NCBI GenBank assembly: GCA_024220505.1 | Contig: JAKZZE010000020.1 | Span: 620,001-684,000 of the forward strand | DNA from: Rhizopus arrhizus | Taxonomy: Eukaryota > Mucoromycota > Mucoromycetes > Mucorales > Rhizopodaceae | Direction: 5' to 3' | Length of the DNA stretch: 64,000 nt | Part shown: piece by piece, positions 1 through 8,576 of the stretch | Layout: every line of letters starts with the position of its first letter | Position numbering within the stretch: the stretch's first letter is position 1 | Position numbers and translations under genes: made by a program | The notes under the pieces: model-generated | Databases searched by the model: none | Seen by the model: only the letters and a program-made list of their open reading frames with translations | What the model was told of the DNA's origin: nothing

Positions 1-1021
1 CAAGTTTTTCTACTTCCCGAATTGAATTGATATCTTGCAGGAAAGTAGCACCATAGTTGGATGACAGTACCGTTCTTATATGAAGGTTTAAATCATCATG
101 AAGAGAATTGATATATATACGTGCAAGCATGTTTGAATCCGTGCATTGGGCTGTTTGAGCAAGGCGGTTGAAGCGAGCAGTGAAGTCAGACACCGTTTCA
201 TTGTTTCGTTGCTTGGATGAAAGTAGGCGTCCAAACATTTCGATTGCCTTGGCAGGGTTTTCAAAGTGCTTGCGTATTATGTCCTTAGCTTCTTCCCAAG
301 AGTACGAAGGGCTGTGTGATTCGATTGTCTCTTGGTACCAATCTAAATTGGCTTCACCAATGGATAAAGCCATATAGTCACGCCAGTGGACCAAGATATT
401 GACTTGATTGATCCTGAAAATGCGCTCGAATGTCTTGAAAAATATTTCTACCGTATTGAAATATTTCCAGTCAGCAGGGTCAGAATCCTTCTTGTCCACC
501 GAAAGATGAAGGATGGGAAGCTCAGAGCGGCTGATCTTGCTGTTATTGAAACTTGACCACTCGTCTTGTGACGCATGTTCCTTATTGAAAGCAGATCCAG
601 AGTTCCCAGCGTGAGATAATATAGGCTTATGCATCCTATTTTTCTTGCATTCATTGTATAGTTCAACTATACCGTTATATCGGTATTTAGCCTGTTGAAC
701 TATCTCTCTTCCTTTGTTAATTTCCTCCATAGAAGCCTGAGGATTTGCATACATACGAGTGAGTTCCACCCGAACTCGTTCAAGAAGGTCATATGCCATC
801 CTTTTAGCATTTTTCATTTCCAATAAGTTGTCTTCAGAAGAAGAGGAATTGGCTCGGTTATCTTCATTTATAGATAACTCATTTAAAGAGCTAGTGTAAT
901 CTTCTGTTTCCTTTAAGACGGCATCAGCAGCTTGCTCAGGAGAGTTGATCAGTTCCATGGCGTAGTCAATGGGAGCAGAAGCATTGGGAGTAGCAGGAGT
1001 AGAGTTACCAGTAGCAGACAT
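1..1021 (-). CDS. Gag protein of a Ty3/gypsy-type LTR retrotransposon (3' part outside window)
   Basis: An uninterrupted reading frame of 340 codons runs from an ATG at 1021 to the window edge with no stop. The N-terminal 130 residues are Ser/Asn/Glu-rich. The second half has the retrotransposon Gag core: a W(K)YF stretch, 'SWEEAKDII', 'KHFENPAKA' and 'TVSDFTARFNRLAQ', the order expected of Ty3-type capsid proteins. No zinc knuckle is reached before the edge. The ATG lies 25 bp inside an LTR on the same strand (1046-1381), as expected for the first gene of an element. The frame shows no decay, so this copy may be fairly young. Protease, RT and integrase would lie to the left of the window. 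Assignment to Gag is firm; the clade is not. Confidence 0.8.
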   Translation of the reverse strand, partial: MSATGNSTPATPNASAPIDYAMELINSPEQAADAVLKETEDYTSSLNELSINEDNRANSSSSEDNLLEMKNAKRMAYDLLERVRVELTRMYANPQASMEEINKGREIVQQAKYRYNGIVELYNECKKNRMHKPILSHAGNSGSAFNKEHASQDEWSSFNNSKISRSELPILHLSVDKKDSDPADWKYFNTVEIFFKTFERIFRINQVNILVHWRDYMALSIGEANLDWYQETIESHSPSYSWEEAKDIIRKHFENPAKAIEMFGRLLSSKQRNNETVSDFTARFNRLAQTAQCTDSNMLARIYINSLHDDLNLHIRTVLSSNYGATFLQDINSIREVEKL

Positions 1022-1045
1022 CTTGATTTTAGAACAATAGCGTAG

Positions 1046-1381
1046 TGTATTCACTTAAAAAAATGTGATATTTAGGGTTTATAATATAAAAAAGTACTAA
1101 GTCAATCAACAAATATAAAAATAAGTGAGACTCAAAGTAGATTGTCCTTTATTCAAGTTAAAAATATGAGGGTATTTATACTTTTCTATCCACGGCTAAA
1201 TAATAGTATTCACAGTATATGATTATTGATTATTAATCGATATTAGACGATGCGTTAATTATATGATTGGTATTGTTTAACATCGTTTTATCAAGAAGTA
1301 ATTATTAATCCTGATCCAGGAACTTGTTAGAATATTCTGGAGTGGATCGGGATATAATTTTATTTGACGTGGCATAATACA
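1046..1381 (-). mobile_element. 5' LTR of the minus-strand Ty3-type element
   Basis: Read on the minus strand this 336-bp block begins TGTATT and ends AATACA, short inverted LTR ends. It contains a TATAAATA box and a downstream AATAAA signal in the order of an LTR promoter and polyadenylation site, and the gag ATG follows within 30 bp. Its right edge abuts the pol end of a plus-strand chromovirus, so the element inserted there. The second LTR lies outside the window, so the ends rest on terminal motifs only. Confidence 0.6.
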
Positions 1382-1403
1382 ATGTCCGATATTCCTAATT
1401 TGG

Positions 1404-1793
1404 ATGATCATTGTTCGTAGTAATTCACATTATTACTTTATTACATGTGTAAATACCACAGTACCTCCATCGCAAATAAAGGTTATTTCCCAGGAAGTAT
1501 CCTTATCCAATACTGATCAATCTGAATCATACGATGTTGAGGCAGTTCTACACCATAAGGGATCACCGGGTAATTACTTATATAAAGTTCGATGGAAAGG
1601 TTATGGAGAAGAAGATGACACTTGGGAACCGGCTAGTCATTTCCATGATTACAGACCGATCCAAAAATATTGGTCACGTCTAAGTGAACAAGAACCAGCG
1701 CGCGAGGTTCAACTTGTTCCTAAAAAAGATACGACCAAGAAAAGAAAAAACGTGCATCGCAGTGTAACTAACTCTAAAAGAAACAGACGTTAA
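1404..1793 (+). pseudogene. Chromodomain tail of a chromovirus integrase (pol 3' end)
   Basis: The frame encodes a chromodomain near residues 42-92: 'YDVEAVLHHKG', 'YLYKVRWKGYG', 'DTWEPASHF' and 'IQKYW', followed by a basic tail rich in Lys/Arg. In chromoviruses (Ty3/gypsy) this domain sits at the C-terminus of integrase and guides integration to marked chromatin. The rest of pol is missing upstream because a minus-strand element (LTR 1046-1381) abuts it. The matching 3' LTR follows at 1911-2241. The coordinates are those of the open frame from its first ATG; the true protein would have started kilobases upstream. Confidence 0.8.
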
Positions 1794-1910
1794 TACATTG
1801 ACCTTCTTCCACCAACTTTCATTAACTATACATATACGTTACCAGCAAATTACGCAATTATAAAATATTTACAAGAATAGTAAAAAATGAATTTTTTACT
1901 CATGCTGTCA

Positions 1911-2241
1911 TGTTTTGACATGTCAATAAGATACAGTCTTATCATTCTGGACTAAATCTTTACAAATGAGTTTGAATAAGAATAGAACCTGATAATTATC
2001 ACTGCCCTAAACAGCCAAGTTTCACTTTCATCTCAACAGTTGATTATTAACATCAGTCTATAAAATTTTTCTTATACATGTCAAATCATATCGGTCGTAA
2101 CTATTTTTGTCATCTAATCTCAGGTCTTGCTCAACTAATATAAATAGCCTTGAAATCTTTCTTTAATAAAAGTATTCGACTTTAGAACTATTGTTCGGTC
2201 TCGTTAATTGTTCTTTATCTTATTTTTGAATACTTAAAACA
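1911..2241 (+). mobile_element. 3' LTR of the chromovirus (family A)
   Basis: This 331-bp block starts TGTTTT and ends AAAACA. A clearly homologous block lies at 10908-11234: from the motif ATAAGATACAGTC onward the two can be followed almost base by base to the shared end ACTTAAAACA. It contains TATAAATAGCC and AATAAAAG. It follows the chromodomain frame at the distance expected of a 3' LTR. Confidence 0.75.
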
Positions 2242-2415
2242 CTTCAGTCTTGTTGTACCTCATTTGAAAGCTACGGTAGTGTAGATGCACGTGGTACAAG
2301 GTACGTCTAAATTGATGTAGCGCAGGCGGAGATAAAGCATATACAAAACGAGCGGTGCATTGGGACAGTTTTGGGAGCATATTGAAAAAATCGGAATCTC
2401 TTTATTTATTTATTG
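2242..2415. other. Short spacer between LTR A and the transposase remnant
   Basis: These 174 bp hold no open frame of note. They presumably include flank and the 3' untranslated end of the Tc1-type element whose stop codon lies at 2416. I could not find its terminal inverted repeat. Confidence 0.4.
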
Positions 2416-3560
2416 TTAATAGTCTGTCCAACGTCCTTTGTTCTGAATACACTTATGTATACGTTGTGGCATACTTTCTATAACTTTTTGACACTGTTCC
2501 GGCTTCATAAGGTCGTGCCAAACCTTAGTCACACGTTCATAAAGCTCGTTCATGCCTTTTGGTGCAGTTTCATAGTCATTAAATCTCCTTTTCAACAATG
2601 ACCGCATATTTTCGATAGGGTTTAAGTCTGGAGATTGTGCAGGCCATTGCAAAACAGTATAAGATTGTTTTTGAAGGTACTCCTTTACTACTTTTGATGT
2701 ATGCTTAGGGTCGTTGTCATGCTGGAAAATCACCTGGTGACGTTCGAAGCCTGATCTATTGACACCATACTCAATTGTACGTGATGTATCCATCATTCAT
2801 AACTCGATATGAAAACAGTATTAATAAGCTACATGTAAAATATATCCAATAGATAGGCTACAGGTTAATTCGGATAATCTTCATTAAGGATAAGATGCTG
2901 CGTAATTGCACGGTTAAATTATATTAAATCCAGGAACTAAATCACAGTCAATCATATACGAGTATTCTATGGATAAATGCTTATGATGACAAAGATAACA
3001 ATGGAAGAACACGTAACCATTATCTATTTGTCATCAGTTATATCATACTCATTAATTATTAATCCATAACATGAAATATTATCCGTGTATGAAAAGTATA
3101 AATAGAGTATCATTTTCTTATTAAATAAAGCAATCTCTTTATCGAGTCTCGTCCTCTCTTGTTCCTTTCTATTCTTGGATAAATCAGTACGCTCCAGTTC
3201 ATCCTCCAAAATCTCTTTATACAATTCTTTGTCCATATTACCATTGATTTTGCACATCCAACCGACTCCAGCATAGGTAATAGCACTCCACAACATAATA
3301 CTGCCTCCACCGTGTTTAACAGTCATCTTCACGTGATGGGATTTCAGGCTTTCTCCTGATCGAATCCATGCCCAGGTGCGTCCATCCCAATTAAATCTAT
3401 TAATTTTTGTTTCGTCTGACCAAATAACACGTTTCCAGTCATCTATTGTCCAGTCCTTGTGAGCAACGCACCAAGAAAGTCTGTTGCGGATATTCTTCGC
3501 GCTGAGCAATGGCTTCTTTGGCTTCTCAATCGCACCTACAGTAGGTGGAAAAATGGTCCG
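2416..3560 (-). pseudogene. Tc1-type DDE transposase, 5'-truncated and split by a solo LTR
   Basis: Two minus-strand frames (3187-3560 and 2416-2776) are halves of one Tc1/mariner transposase. The upper half carries 'SWCVAHKDWT' and 'VIWSDETKI' (first catalytic Asp). The lower half carries 'FQHDNDPKHTSK' (second Asp), 'SPDLNPIEN' (third acidic residue) and 'SMPQRI', ending at a normal stop. The halves are separated exactly by a 405-bp solo LTR with a GTACG duplication. Without the LTR and one copy of the duplication the frame continues uninterrupted. The N-terminal HTH region is absent: another solo LTR begins at 3561, and beyond it (3985 on) the reading frame meets a stop. It is therefore a dead copy, although the catalytic triad was intact when the LTR landed. 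Confidence 0.85.
2782..3186 (+). mobile_element. Solo LTR inside the Tc1-type transposase
   Basis: This 405-bp block begins TGAT and ends ATCA and is flanked by the 5-bp duplication GTACG (2777-2781 and 3187-3191). It holds a TATAAATA box (around 3100) and an AATAAAG signal shortly after, so it is plus-oriented. It interrupts the transposase frame precisely, and no internal retrotransposon sequence remains, as expected of LTR-LTR recombination. Confidence 0.85.
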
Positions 3561-3984
3561 TGTTGTATCCACACAACTAGTAAAGTGAACATTCATGGAT
3601 AAACGAGAGATCTCCGCAATAGCCAACTCTGCCCTGTTGTCTCTATTGGCGTTCCCACGACTATATCGGAACCTGATTATAACAACGGCAGTTCAATCCA
3701 ATCTTATTCGATAATTATCGTTAGATCAATAATTTATCTACTTCATTGTCCCTTGATTCGACAAGAAGACAGCGGCTATTGATTATCCATTATCTTTCCT
3801 TTATCTTCCCATCCTTCCCACAACATTCTTTTAACCGATCAATTGAAATAGCGGTAAAGACCCAGACATCCAAAAAGTATAAATAGCCTCAAATGTTTTT
3901 ATTAATAAAGTAATATATAATCTTTAGTTTCACAACTATTGTCTTTTTTAGTTTTTGTCTCTTATTTTAATACTTGGCAAAACA
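3561..3984 (+). mobile_element. Solo LTR, family C, copy 1
   Basis: The 424-bp block starts TGTTGT and ends CAAAACA and is flanked by GTCCG on both sides (3556-3560 and 3985-3989). A second member lies at 11995-12463; the two share long matching runs, for example the stretch around 'ACAGCGGCTATTGATTATCC'. TATAAATAG and AATAAAG mark plus orientation. The insertion split an 18-nt GGTCCGGATGTT-type motif that also occurs in the neighbouring inverted arms. Confidence 0.85.
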
Positions 3985-4020
3985 GTCCGGATGTTTTTAA
4001 ATTATTCACAAATATCGCTA

Positions 4021-5572
4021 TAGCTTTACCAAATCTCAATCAAATTGAACAAAACAGACATCATTTTGAAGAGAAAACATTACTTTATTTTTAGTAAAAA
4101 TTTTATATGTCACACAAAAGTTCAAAGGGAGCTACAAAAGATCAAATATTTTAGCAACATCCGGACCATTTTTCAGGGTGCCCTATAGAATTTTAATTAC
4201 CCAGATTATTCAATGCTGTTGACTCAGAAGCCGTCACTTTTGTCTCAGATGATTAATAATACATTAGATTCGTATTAATAAATCAAAAAAACTATAAATA
4301 TCTACTTTTTTTGCTGATTTAGCAGGTCTTCTTCTTCTTTCGTTATTATTGCTGTTTTATACAAATATGGTTCGCTCTTTGCCTTTGGATGTACAAGATA
4401 ATATCAAGCCTTTACTCAAATCTGGTCATTCTTGCTCATCCATCATAAAACGAGTGCCTGGAGTCAAGAAAAGCACCATCAGCGACTATAAGCGAAGGCG
4501 GTTTCTTAATATGGGGCCCCTTAAATCAGGCCGCAAGTCCGAAATTACTGCTACAACCAAGTCCTACATCAGACGGTCAGTCATAACAGGTAAATTAAAG
4601 ACGGGGAAGGATGTACAACGATATTTATGTGATGTTGGATGCGCAATTGGCTACTCTTCTTGCTTAAAACTTTTAAAATCGATGGGATTCCAGGCCCGTA
4701 TTAAAAAGCGCAAGCCGTTTTTAAAGGCTATTCATATGAAAAAGAGACTTGCATGGGCCAACACCCGTAAGGATTGGACAAAAGATGATTGGCGTCGTAT
4801 GGTATTCTCTGACGAGACTAACGTAAACGTTTGGGGATCAGACGGTGTGAAGTACTACTGGAAAAGAGTAGATGATAAGCTTCAATTCCACGATCTTGAC
4901 TTAACAGTAAAAGGAGGTGGAGGCAGCGTTATGATGTGGGGCTGTATTACATACGATGGTCCTGGGTATGCTTGTCGTATCTATGATGGAACAATGAAGA
5001 AAGAGGATTATGTACATATATTGGACACAACTCTAATTGGCACCCTAAACTACTACAATTATGACCCTAAAAACATCTACTTCCAGCAGAATAACGATCC
5101 GAAACATACGTCGAAGGTCGCAAAAGCTTGGTTTGAAGAAAACAATTTCGACAGCAAGTCTATTTACAGTTGGCCTGCTCAGAGTCCTGACCTAAACCCG
5201 ATTGAACACATCTGGCATCACCTGAGGCTAAGGTTAAGTGCGTATGAAACCAGAGCTAAAGGCGTACATGAACTATGGGATCGAATCGAAGAACAATAGG
5301 CAAGATTTACAAAAGATGATTGTAGAAAGTATATAGACAGTATGCCAGATAGAATCAAGGCTGTTATTCAAGCAAAAGGGGGATATACGGACTACTAACA
5401 GATATTATGGAACACCCTGAAAAATGGTCCGGATGTTGCTAAAATATTTGATCTTTTGTAGCTACCTTTGAACTTTTGCGTGACATATAAAATTTTTACT
5501 AAAAATAAAGTAATGTTTTCTCTTCAAAATGATGTCTGTTTTGTTCAATTTGATTGAGATTTGGTAAAGCTA
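4021..5572 (+). mobile_element. Tc1/mariner-like element 1 with long inverted arms
   Basis: About 150-165 bp at the left (4021 to about 4185) returns in inverted orientation at the right (about 5405-5572). Both outer ends read TAGCTTTACCAAATCTC inward, and the inner arm ends carry an inverted CAGGGTG (4174-4180 and 5413-5419). A plus-strand transposase lies between. The right outer end is the TA target into which element 2 later inserted (TA at 5571-5572). The outermost target duplication is not clean, so the limits are approximate. The real element may be only the CAGGGTG-bounded core, with the outer arms a separate palindromic repeat. Confidence 0.7.
4367..5398 (+). pseudogene. Transposase of element 1 (in-frame stop and lost catalytic Asp)
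   Basis: The frame starts at an ATG at 4367 (another in-frame ATG at 4349) and encodes an N-terminal HTH ('SGHSCSSIIKRV'), a Tc1-type linker and a DDE domain: 'MVFSDETNV' with the first Asp, 'KGGGGSVMMWG', and 'SPDLNPIEHIW' with the third acidic residue. In the second motif the family's 'QQDNDPKHT' reads 'QQNNDPKHT', so the second catalytic Asp is Asn. A TAG at 5297-5299 interrupts the C-terminus; after it the same frame continues 33 codons through 'SMPDRIKAVIQAKG' to TAA at 5396-5398. The TAG sits where Tc1-type proteins often have Trp (TGG), so both defects fit G-to-A changes. The element cannot transpose on its own. Confidence 0.85.
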
Positions 5573-7174
5573 CAGTTAGGGACAAAATCAGTCCGTTTTT
5601 TGGTTTTTTCGCAATGCCTCGCCGGGAATTAAGCTTAGAGCTCTGCTTTGCTGACGAAAAATTTGTCTCTTCCTTCAACAAAGTTGACAATATTTGTCGG
5701 AAATGGTATTTTTTATTTTCCGCCATGTTATAAGAAGATATATTGAAAATAATGTATTTTTATTTTTTTGAATTTCGATTAGTACTTGGTATCGCGGCCC
5801 TTACGCTGGATTACGTCCCGAACTCGACGGGGCATAGAGTGAATAAGGTTTCTACAGTACTCTGGAGTTGCTAGGTCATACCAAAGCTTCGAAACCCGGT
5901 CAAAAAATGCTTGGTCAGTCTCAACCACAGAAGAAGGTGGTCTTGTCATCTGTTCCTTCTTTTTAAGCATGGCCCATGCATTTTCAATTGGGTTAAGGTC
6001 AGGGGAGTATGCTGGCCAACTCAGGAGCTTAATCTTGTTCTTTTGGAACCATTTTGAAGGAGCTGAAGCACAATGGATGCTTGCATTATCTTGTTGAAAG
6101 ATCATGTCCTTACTTTGCAGGCCATAATACTTCAATGTCTCCTTGTATTCCTCCTCAAGTACTGACGTGTATAGCTCACCATTTACATTACTTTGTAGCC
6201 AGGACATGTAGCCCCCTCCATGTATAGTTATGCAACTCCAAAGCATGATCCCGCCTCCTCCATAAGCATGTTTCTTTTTGTAGTGATGGTCTCGATAAGG
6301 TGCATTATCCTCTTTCCAAGCGTATTCTAGGCCATTAGACCCTCTTTTTTGGATCTTTGTCTCATCAGAAAAGACAACGCGTTCCCAATCAGTCTCGGAC
6401 CAGTCTTTATGAGCCTTTGCCCAATCATATCGTGCCTTTTGCTTGTCATTATTAAGTGGAAGTACCGTCTTTTTCTTAGTCGATTTTAGACCTTTGCGTT
6501 TCAAAGTACGAGCAATTGTTTTTGGATTGACCATTTGATCTGGTTTTTTAACGCCAAAGGAAGCATCGGCTGCGCTTTTAGATAAGCCAAGTCTTATGTC
6601 TCTAGCTGCTTTGGTTTCCTCCCTAGGTGTGAGTAAACGATGTCTACCTGCGCTATTTTTTGACTGCAACTTGGTTTTCCTTGAAATTCTTCGAATCATG
6701 GACTTTCCACAGCCTACTTTTTTTTAATTACATCCCATGGAATGGAGTGGTTCAACATGTTTTCAATTTGGGCATGTTTGTCGGCATTCTTTGCTGTCAT
6801 GGCGTGTTTGGCTAATCTGAGATGAGATAAATGAGGAAAAAGAAAAAATGTAAAAAAATAAAAGAAGCTAAAATATGAGAACACGTTAGCGTTCACTGAC
6901 GTCATAAGACGTACCAAACTAAATCTCAAGTCAGTCCAGTGACTGTTTCTGGAGATATGGTGTCTAATGCAAAATCGGGCGTTAGCAACAATCACGGAAA
7001 ATCACGTTTTCCGCCATAACTACAGAGAAAATGGTGGTAGAAGCAATTAGGTTACACCAATAATTTTGTCTAGCTTGTGTGCAAATGTTTCGTCAGCAAA
7101 GCGAAGCCCTAAGTTTAATTCCCGGCGAGGCATTGCGAAAAAACCAAAAAACGGACTGATTTTGTCCCTTACTG
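5573..7174 (-). mobile_element. Mariner-like element 2, near complete, TA-flanked
   Basis: A 1,602-bp element is bounded by terminal inverted repeats of about 90 bp, beginning CAGTTAGGGACAAAATCAG on the left and CAGTAAGGGACAAAATCAG on the right (read inward). The arms differ at only a few positions over about 85 bp. It is flanked by TA at 5571-5572 and 7175-7176. The left TA is the end of element 1's right arm, so element 2 inserted after element 1. It encodes one minus-strand transposase (5779-6800). Confidence 0.9.
5779..6800 (-). pseudogene. Transposase of element 2 (single frameshift in an A8 run)
   Basis: The ATG at 6800 opens an HTH segment ('MTAKNADKHAQIENML') that meets a stop right after a homopolymer (T8 on the plus strand around 6718-6725). 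In the next frame the protein resumes ('VGCGKSMIRRISRK') and runs about 310 residues to a stop at 5779. The DDE core is intact: 'VFSDETKI', 'FQQDNASIHC', 'SPDLNPIENAW', then 'SMPRRVRDV' and the C-terminal 'GRDTKY'. One base gained or lost in the run would restore a single frame of about 340 codons. It could be a sequencing error, a mutation or slippage. Except for this run the protein looks intact, in keeping with the well-preserved inverted repeats. Confidence 0.85.
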
Positions 7175-7227
7175 TATCTTTTTTTTCGTGTTATAGCAGT
7201 GTTATAGGAAATTTAATTTTTTTGCAC

Positions 7228-8576
7228 ATGGTTCTTTCCGACAACAATAATTTCGACCAGAACGGTGGCTTAGCCGAGTCATCCTTCTTGACATCTAAGA
7301 CAACATCAGCTACATCCTCATCAACTAAGAGATCTTGGGCACAGGTGGTGACCAAAAACCGTAAATCACTCTTACTTTCTTCGACAACAACTCCTTCAAC
7401 AAATACATCCGACACAATTAACATGAAAGGATCAGCAGTTTCTAAGACGAGTATCTGGCGCCCTGGCCATGGTCCAGGCAGTGTATTTGTCGACATGACT
7501 GGACGAAAAGAATCCAAAGTTGAATTTCTAAGCTTAATTGCTAAACAGTATCCCTCTAGAGTGGGTGTTATCACTCAACAAGTGGGTTCTATGAAGTTTG
7601 CTGAGATCAATTTTGATCCCGATGATATAGCTTTGAATGACTTTTTAACCAATGGTCTTAAATTTGCTGATAACTCGATTATTCTTCCGTGCAGGGCTCT
7701 TGATAGCCAGATGGAAGTAATTCGTCTTCGTCTTTCGAATTTGCCTTTTTTGAGCGAAAGTGCTTTATTAGAAGGTTTACAAAAAAGTTTAAAAGTGTAT
7801 GGTGAAATACTTGATGTAGGGATCCTGTTGGAACCTATTACGCATACTTATATGTGTACCGGTTATGCTGTTCTTAATGTTTCTTCTCAGAATATCAAGT
7901 TAAACAATTGACGCACCTCATCCCTTGGGATGAAAAGCGTGAACAAAGTTTTTATGCAGTTTGGAACCAAATGCCTCATTACTGTCGTTATTGTCATGAG
8001 GAAGGGCATGTTGTAGTGGACTGTCCTAAACGTCGTGCTAGAACTTCTTGTTGGAATTGTGGTATTGATGGCCATATGGCTGCTTCATGTATTCGCGATA
8101 AGCCATCTAAACGAGCTTGTAAACAACCGGAAGTTAAGGTTGTTGTTCAATCATCTGTTGAACAGGCTCCTACTTCACTCGCCATCACTGAACCTCCCGT
8201 CACTACAGACATACCCACGATCGACGTAGATGCTTATCCCAATGTCGAAAATCCAGTTCATCACGATGAGACCTGCCCTCACAATCCACCGAAAGTAATC
8301 CCTACCCATATTTCGACCAGTACATCTTCCATTCCAGTCTCTCCTGGTAAGACAGGGCCCAAGCGTAGTCGGGTACATGCTACACAAAGACCTTATGAAC
8401 GTCCAGTCACTCGATCTCAATCAATCCCGCCTGAAGAATCAATATATGTACCATCTGGTAGTGTGCAAGTCAGTCAAACAGACAACATGGATACCGAATG
8501 TTCTGTGGATCTCTCCTCATCCGTCACTCCAACGGATAAGGAGCCTAGCAATCACATGATACAATCATATGAGTAA
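7228..8576 (+). pseudogene. LINE ORF1: nucleic-acid-binding protein with CCHC knuckles
   Basis: The ATG at 7228 opens a frame with 'KRSWAQVVTKN', a motif common near the start of fungal LINE ORF1 proteins, followed by a Ser/Thr-rich region and an RRM-like part. The first frame stops at 7911. The next frame already reads 'LIPWDEKREQSFYAVWNQ', and it continues with two CCHC-type zinc knuckles ('CRYCHEEGHVVVDC' and 'CWNCGIDGHMAASC') and a Ser/Pro-rich tail to TAA at 8574-8576. A single frameshift near 7895-7910 joins the two. ORF1 normally coats the LINE RNA in ribonucleoprotein particles. Confidence 0.8.

Noticed and set aside
448..666. Minus-strand frame of 72 codons
   Set aside because: Shadow of the Gag frame, which is open in another phase over the whole of 1-1021.
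5297..5299. TAG as a programmed readthrough site
   Set aside because: The same protein has also lost a catalytic Asp, so a dead copy is the simpler reading.
7191..7574. Minus-strand frame of 127 codons opposite LINE ORF1
   Set aside because: The plus strand has the recognisable LINE protein; this frame is its reverse.
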